A stretch of DNA of 12,771 bases, taken from positions 1-12,771 of the forward strand of contig CAKUFB010000054.1 of the NCBI GenBank assembly GCA_934647145.1, read 5' to 3'. Of this stretch, positions 12,669-12,771 are shown piece by piece. Position 1 is the stretch's first letter, and each line of letters begins with the position of its first letter. The translations under genes were made by a program, and so were the position numbers. The stretch comes from an uncultured Clostridia bacterium. Lineage in GTDB: Bacteria; Bacillota; Clostridia; Christensenellales; Aristaeellaceae. The notes beneath the pieces were generated by a model. It was not told the DNA's origin. It saw only the letters and a list, made by a program, of their open reading frames with translations, and made no database searches.

Positions 12669-12682
12669 CGGTGGGCACGGGG

Positions 12683-12725
12683 CGATTTTTGCGCCGGAAA
12701 ATCCCATTTTCCAGAGCAAAAATCG
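12683..12725. repeat. Compound two-tier hairpin
   Basis: The outer arms CGATTTTTGC (12683-12692) and GCAAAAATCG (12716-12725) pair over 10 bp. Inside, GGAAAAT (12696-12702) pairs with ATTTTCC (12706-12712), separated by a GCC/AGA internal loop and capped by CCC. Its function is unknown. Confidence 0.6.
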
Positions 12726-12771
12726 TTTCCCTGCAGGCTCCGCGCCCGAAAAATCTTCGATTTTTAGCGGA

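Larger units (their letters stand above)
12446..12771. other. Non-coding region with several hairpins
   Basis: After the repeat copy overlapping hydE there are short palindromes CCCCG/CGGGG (12518-12531 region), GAGTC/GACTC (about 12534-12547) and GGGCTTCAGCCC (12578-12589). Next come the long inverted repeat copy 4 (12591-12668) and a compound hairpin 12683-12725. The final AAAAATC/GATTTTT palindrome is near 12750-12766. I see no gene, and no clear promoter. Confidence 0.65.

Overview
The window looks like chromosomal DNA from a GC-rich Clostridia-type anaerobe, probably a gut commensal. The basis is Firmicutes-style ribosome binding sites (AAGGAGG and GGAGG), sigma-A-like promoters, an [FeFe]-hydrogenase maturase (HydE with a TM1266-type partner), a staphyloxanthin-type acyltransferase paired with an MGDG-synthase-like glycosyltransferase, and dense mosaic palindromic repeats between genes. 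The genus cannot be fixed from this sequence alone.

Region 1 (about 1-1932, minus strand) is a compact phage-type lysis cassette: an NlpC/P60-like endolysin with cell-wall-binding domains, a small membrane-anchored coiled-coil protein, a holin-like two-helix protein, and a 54-residue conserved-looking small protein of unknown role. No structural phage genes are visible.

Region 2 (about 2049-4350, minus strand) is a three-gene envelope-lipid operon: a CrtO-like acyltransferase, an MGDG/UgtP-like glycosyltransferase and a PAP2-type membrane phosphatase. It has a recognisable promoter and a strong terminator. Together the genes suggest synthesis and acylation of a membrane glycolipid.

Region 3 (4482-6341, plus strand), divergent from region 2, is a two-component system: an OmpR-type response regulator and a HAMP-containing sensor kinase that starts at TTG. 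The kinase C-terminus runs into an interspersed palindromic repeat.

Region 4 (6342-10100) has a repeat-rich intergenic segment with four tandem 30-bp units, then a nucleoid-associated NdpA-like gene, then a large secreted protein with an extracellular solute-binding domain. The ribosome binding site of the last gene could be masked by an RNA stem.

Region 5 (10101-10687) is about 590 bp of stacked non-coding palindromes. They include two hairpins which, with a third at 6467, share an 11-nt loop and length but have different, fully compensated stems.

Region 6 (10607-12445, plus strand) holds a small XRE regulator with a possible operator, then a TM1266-like gene and hydE. The last two follow a promoter and a structured leader in which an upstream strand can compete with an intrinsic terminator, i.e. 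a riboswitch-like attenuator of no class I recognise. The hydE stop codon lies in the loop of a second palindromic repeat copy. The window ends in repeats, and the repeat at 12591-12668 is an inverted near-copy of the first 77 bases.

The best candidates for something undescribed are the covarying constant-loop hairpin family and the hydE leader.
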